NCBI GenBank assembly: GCA_026193755.1
Contig: JAPHUI010000008.1
Span: 1-7,122 of the forward strand
DNA from: Ignavibacteriaceae bacterium
Lineage (GTDB): Bacteria; Bacteroidota; Ignavibacteria; Ignavibacteriales; Ignavibacteriaceae
DNA: 7,122 nt
Reading direction: 5' to 3'
Below, piece by piece: positions 6,515 to 7,122 of the stretch (the first letter of the stretch is position 1; every line of letters begins with the position of its first letter). A program made the translations under genes and the position numbers. The notes below the pieces were generated by a model. That model was not told where the DNA came from, made no database searches, and saw nothing but the letters and a program-made list of their open reading frames with translations.

Positions 6515-7122
6515 ATGGTACTGACCGTAACTATAAATCCACTCCTCGAAAGAAGATATTATTATTCTCAACTTAAACTTTCCTCTGCAAACAGAAATGG
6601 AATACTAACTTTGAAAGCCGGTGGAAAAGGAATAAATGTAAGCCGTCAATTAAATAAGCTTGGTGTTGCTAACATTGCATTGGTCTTTACTGGTGGAGTA
6701 AACGGAAAATTATTTCGTGATGCTTTGCGGAAGGAAGGAATAAATTTTTCTGATATTAATATCAGGTCTGAATCAAGAGACGCTGCGATAATTGTTGACC
6801 AGAAGGCTGAAAAAGTCTATTCATTCTTTGGAACAGATTCTTCAGTTTCACCAGCCGAGATAAGGGAATTCATCTTGAAAATGGAAAAAGCTATTACAAC
6901 TTGTGAAATTGTTGTATTCTCCGGAAGCTCGCCATGCAGAGAAGCTGATGAAATCTTCAGCAAAGGTATAGAGATAGCTAACAAACTGGACAAAATTTCT
7001 ATATGTGACACTTATGGAAATCGCTTTCAGAAATGTTTAAATGCTTCTCCTACGATTGTTCATAATAACGTTGGTGAAATCCAGAAATCACTAGTTATAG
7101 GATTAAATAGTGAAGCTGATCA
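6515..7122 (+). CDS. PfkB-family sugar (phosphate) kinase, LacC/FruK type, 3'-truncated
   Basis: Starts at ATG 6515 and stays open for 202 codons to the window end, about two thirds of a usual 300-320-residue kinase. It should transfer phosphate from ATP to a sugar or sugar phosphate in the cytoplasm. Seen: MVLTVTINPLLERRY at the N-terminus, the LacC/FruK opening; AGGKGINVSRQL (G36, G37, K38, G39, N41), the substrate-site motif; LGVANIALVFTGG; Arg88; VFSGSSP (134-140) in place of the usual SGSLPPG; DTYG (165-168) in place of DTSG; and NVGE (N185, E188), the NxxE magnesium/ATP motif. The C-terminal GAGD box with the catalytic Asp lies outside the window. Odd points are Glu12 where NPALD kinases have Asp, and His183-Asn184 where KPN is usual. 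No Shine-Dalgarno sequence is seen. The family is secure; 1-phosphofructokinase, tagatose-6-phosphate kinase or something else cannot be decided here. Confidence 0.88.
   Translation, partial: MVLTVTINPLLERRYYYSQLKLSSANRNGILTLKAGGKGINVSRQLNKLGVANIALVFTGGVNGKLFRDALRKEGINFSDINIRSESRDAAIIVDQKAEKVYSFFGTDSSVSPAEIREFILKMEKAITTCEIVVFSGSSPCREADEIFSKGIEIANKLDKISICDTYGNRFQKCLNASPTIVHNNVGEIQKSLVIGLNSEAD

Noticed and set aside
6817..7011. Minus-strand open frame opposite the PfkB kinase
   Set aside because: The plus strand carries an uninterrupted kinase frame with family motifs; this is its shadow.
1..7122. Search for CRISPR, tRNA, insertion sequence ends, toxin-antitoxin or phage-like genes
   Set aside because: No spaced direct repeats, cloverleaf-like sequence, terminal inverted repeats or transposase motifs were seen, and nearly all bases are taken up by identified genes.

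Overview
This A+T-rich window carries eight protein-coding genes, all on the + strand. I see no RNA genes, mobile elements, CRISPR arrays or long repeats. The gene content points to the Ignavibacteria/Bacteroidota side of the FCB group. The clues are a GWxTD-domain secreted protein, a DUF3108 protein, a CPBP-DUF2007-cdsA-rimO gene string, a TAnnTTTG-like promoter box, and a mix of genes with and without Shine-Dalgarno sequences. This placement is an inference from gene families, not a measurement. The heptosyltransferase implies a lipopolysaccharide-bearing outer membrane.

Region 1 (1-1634) holds the 3' part of a family 9 glycosyltransferase (ADP-heptose:LPS heptosyltransferase type), cut by the left edge. 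A secreted DUF3108 protein follows 20 bp later, and the pair ends at a strong hairpin/T-tract terminator (1607-1634).

Region 2 (about 1656-6499) looks like one five-gene operon. A promoter-like box at 1656-1663 precedes a TTG-started CPBP intramembrane protease. After it come a small zinc-ribbon/DUF2007 protein, CdsA (CDP-diacylglycerol synthesis), RimO (methylthiolation of ribosomal protein S12) and an exported GWxTD-domain protein. Spacings are 9, 16, 13 and 18 bp, with no internal terminator visible. A perfect 7-bp hairpin followed by a T tract (6465-6499) closes the unit. The operon mixes envelope functions (CPBP, CdsA, GWxTD) with one ribosome modification enzyme. Only CdsA and RimO have firm biochemical assignments.

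Region 3 (6515 to the right edge) is the start of a PfkB-family sugar kinase of the LacC/FruK type, cut by the window end. Several normally conserved positions are changed, so its substrate should not be assumed.

Overall this is a largely ordinary housekeeping region. I found no convincing new defence, mobile or regulatory system. The points most worth a second look are the divergent PfkB kinase, the tightly coupled CPBP/DUF2007 pair, and the GWxTD protein with a changed signature motif.
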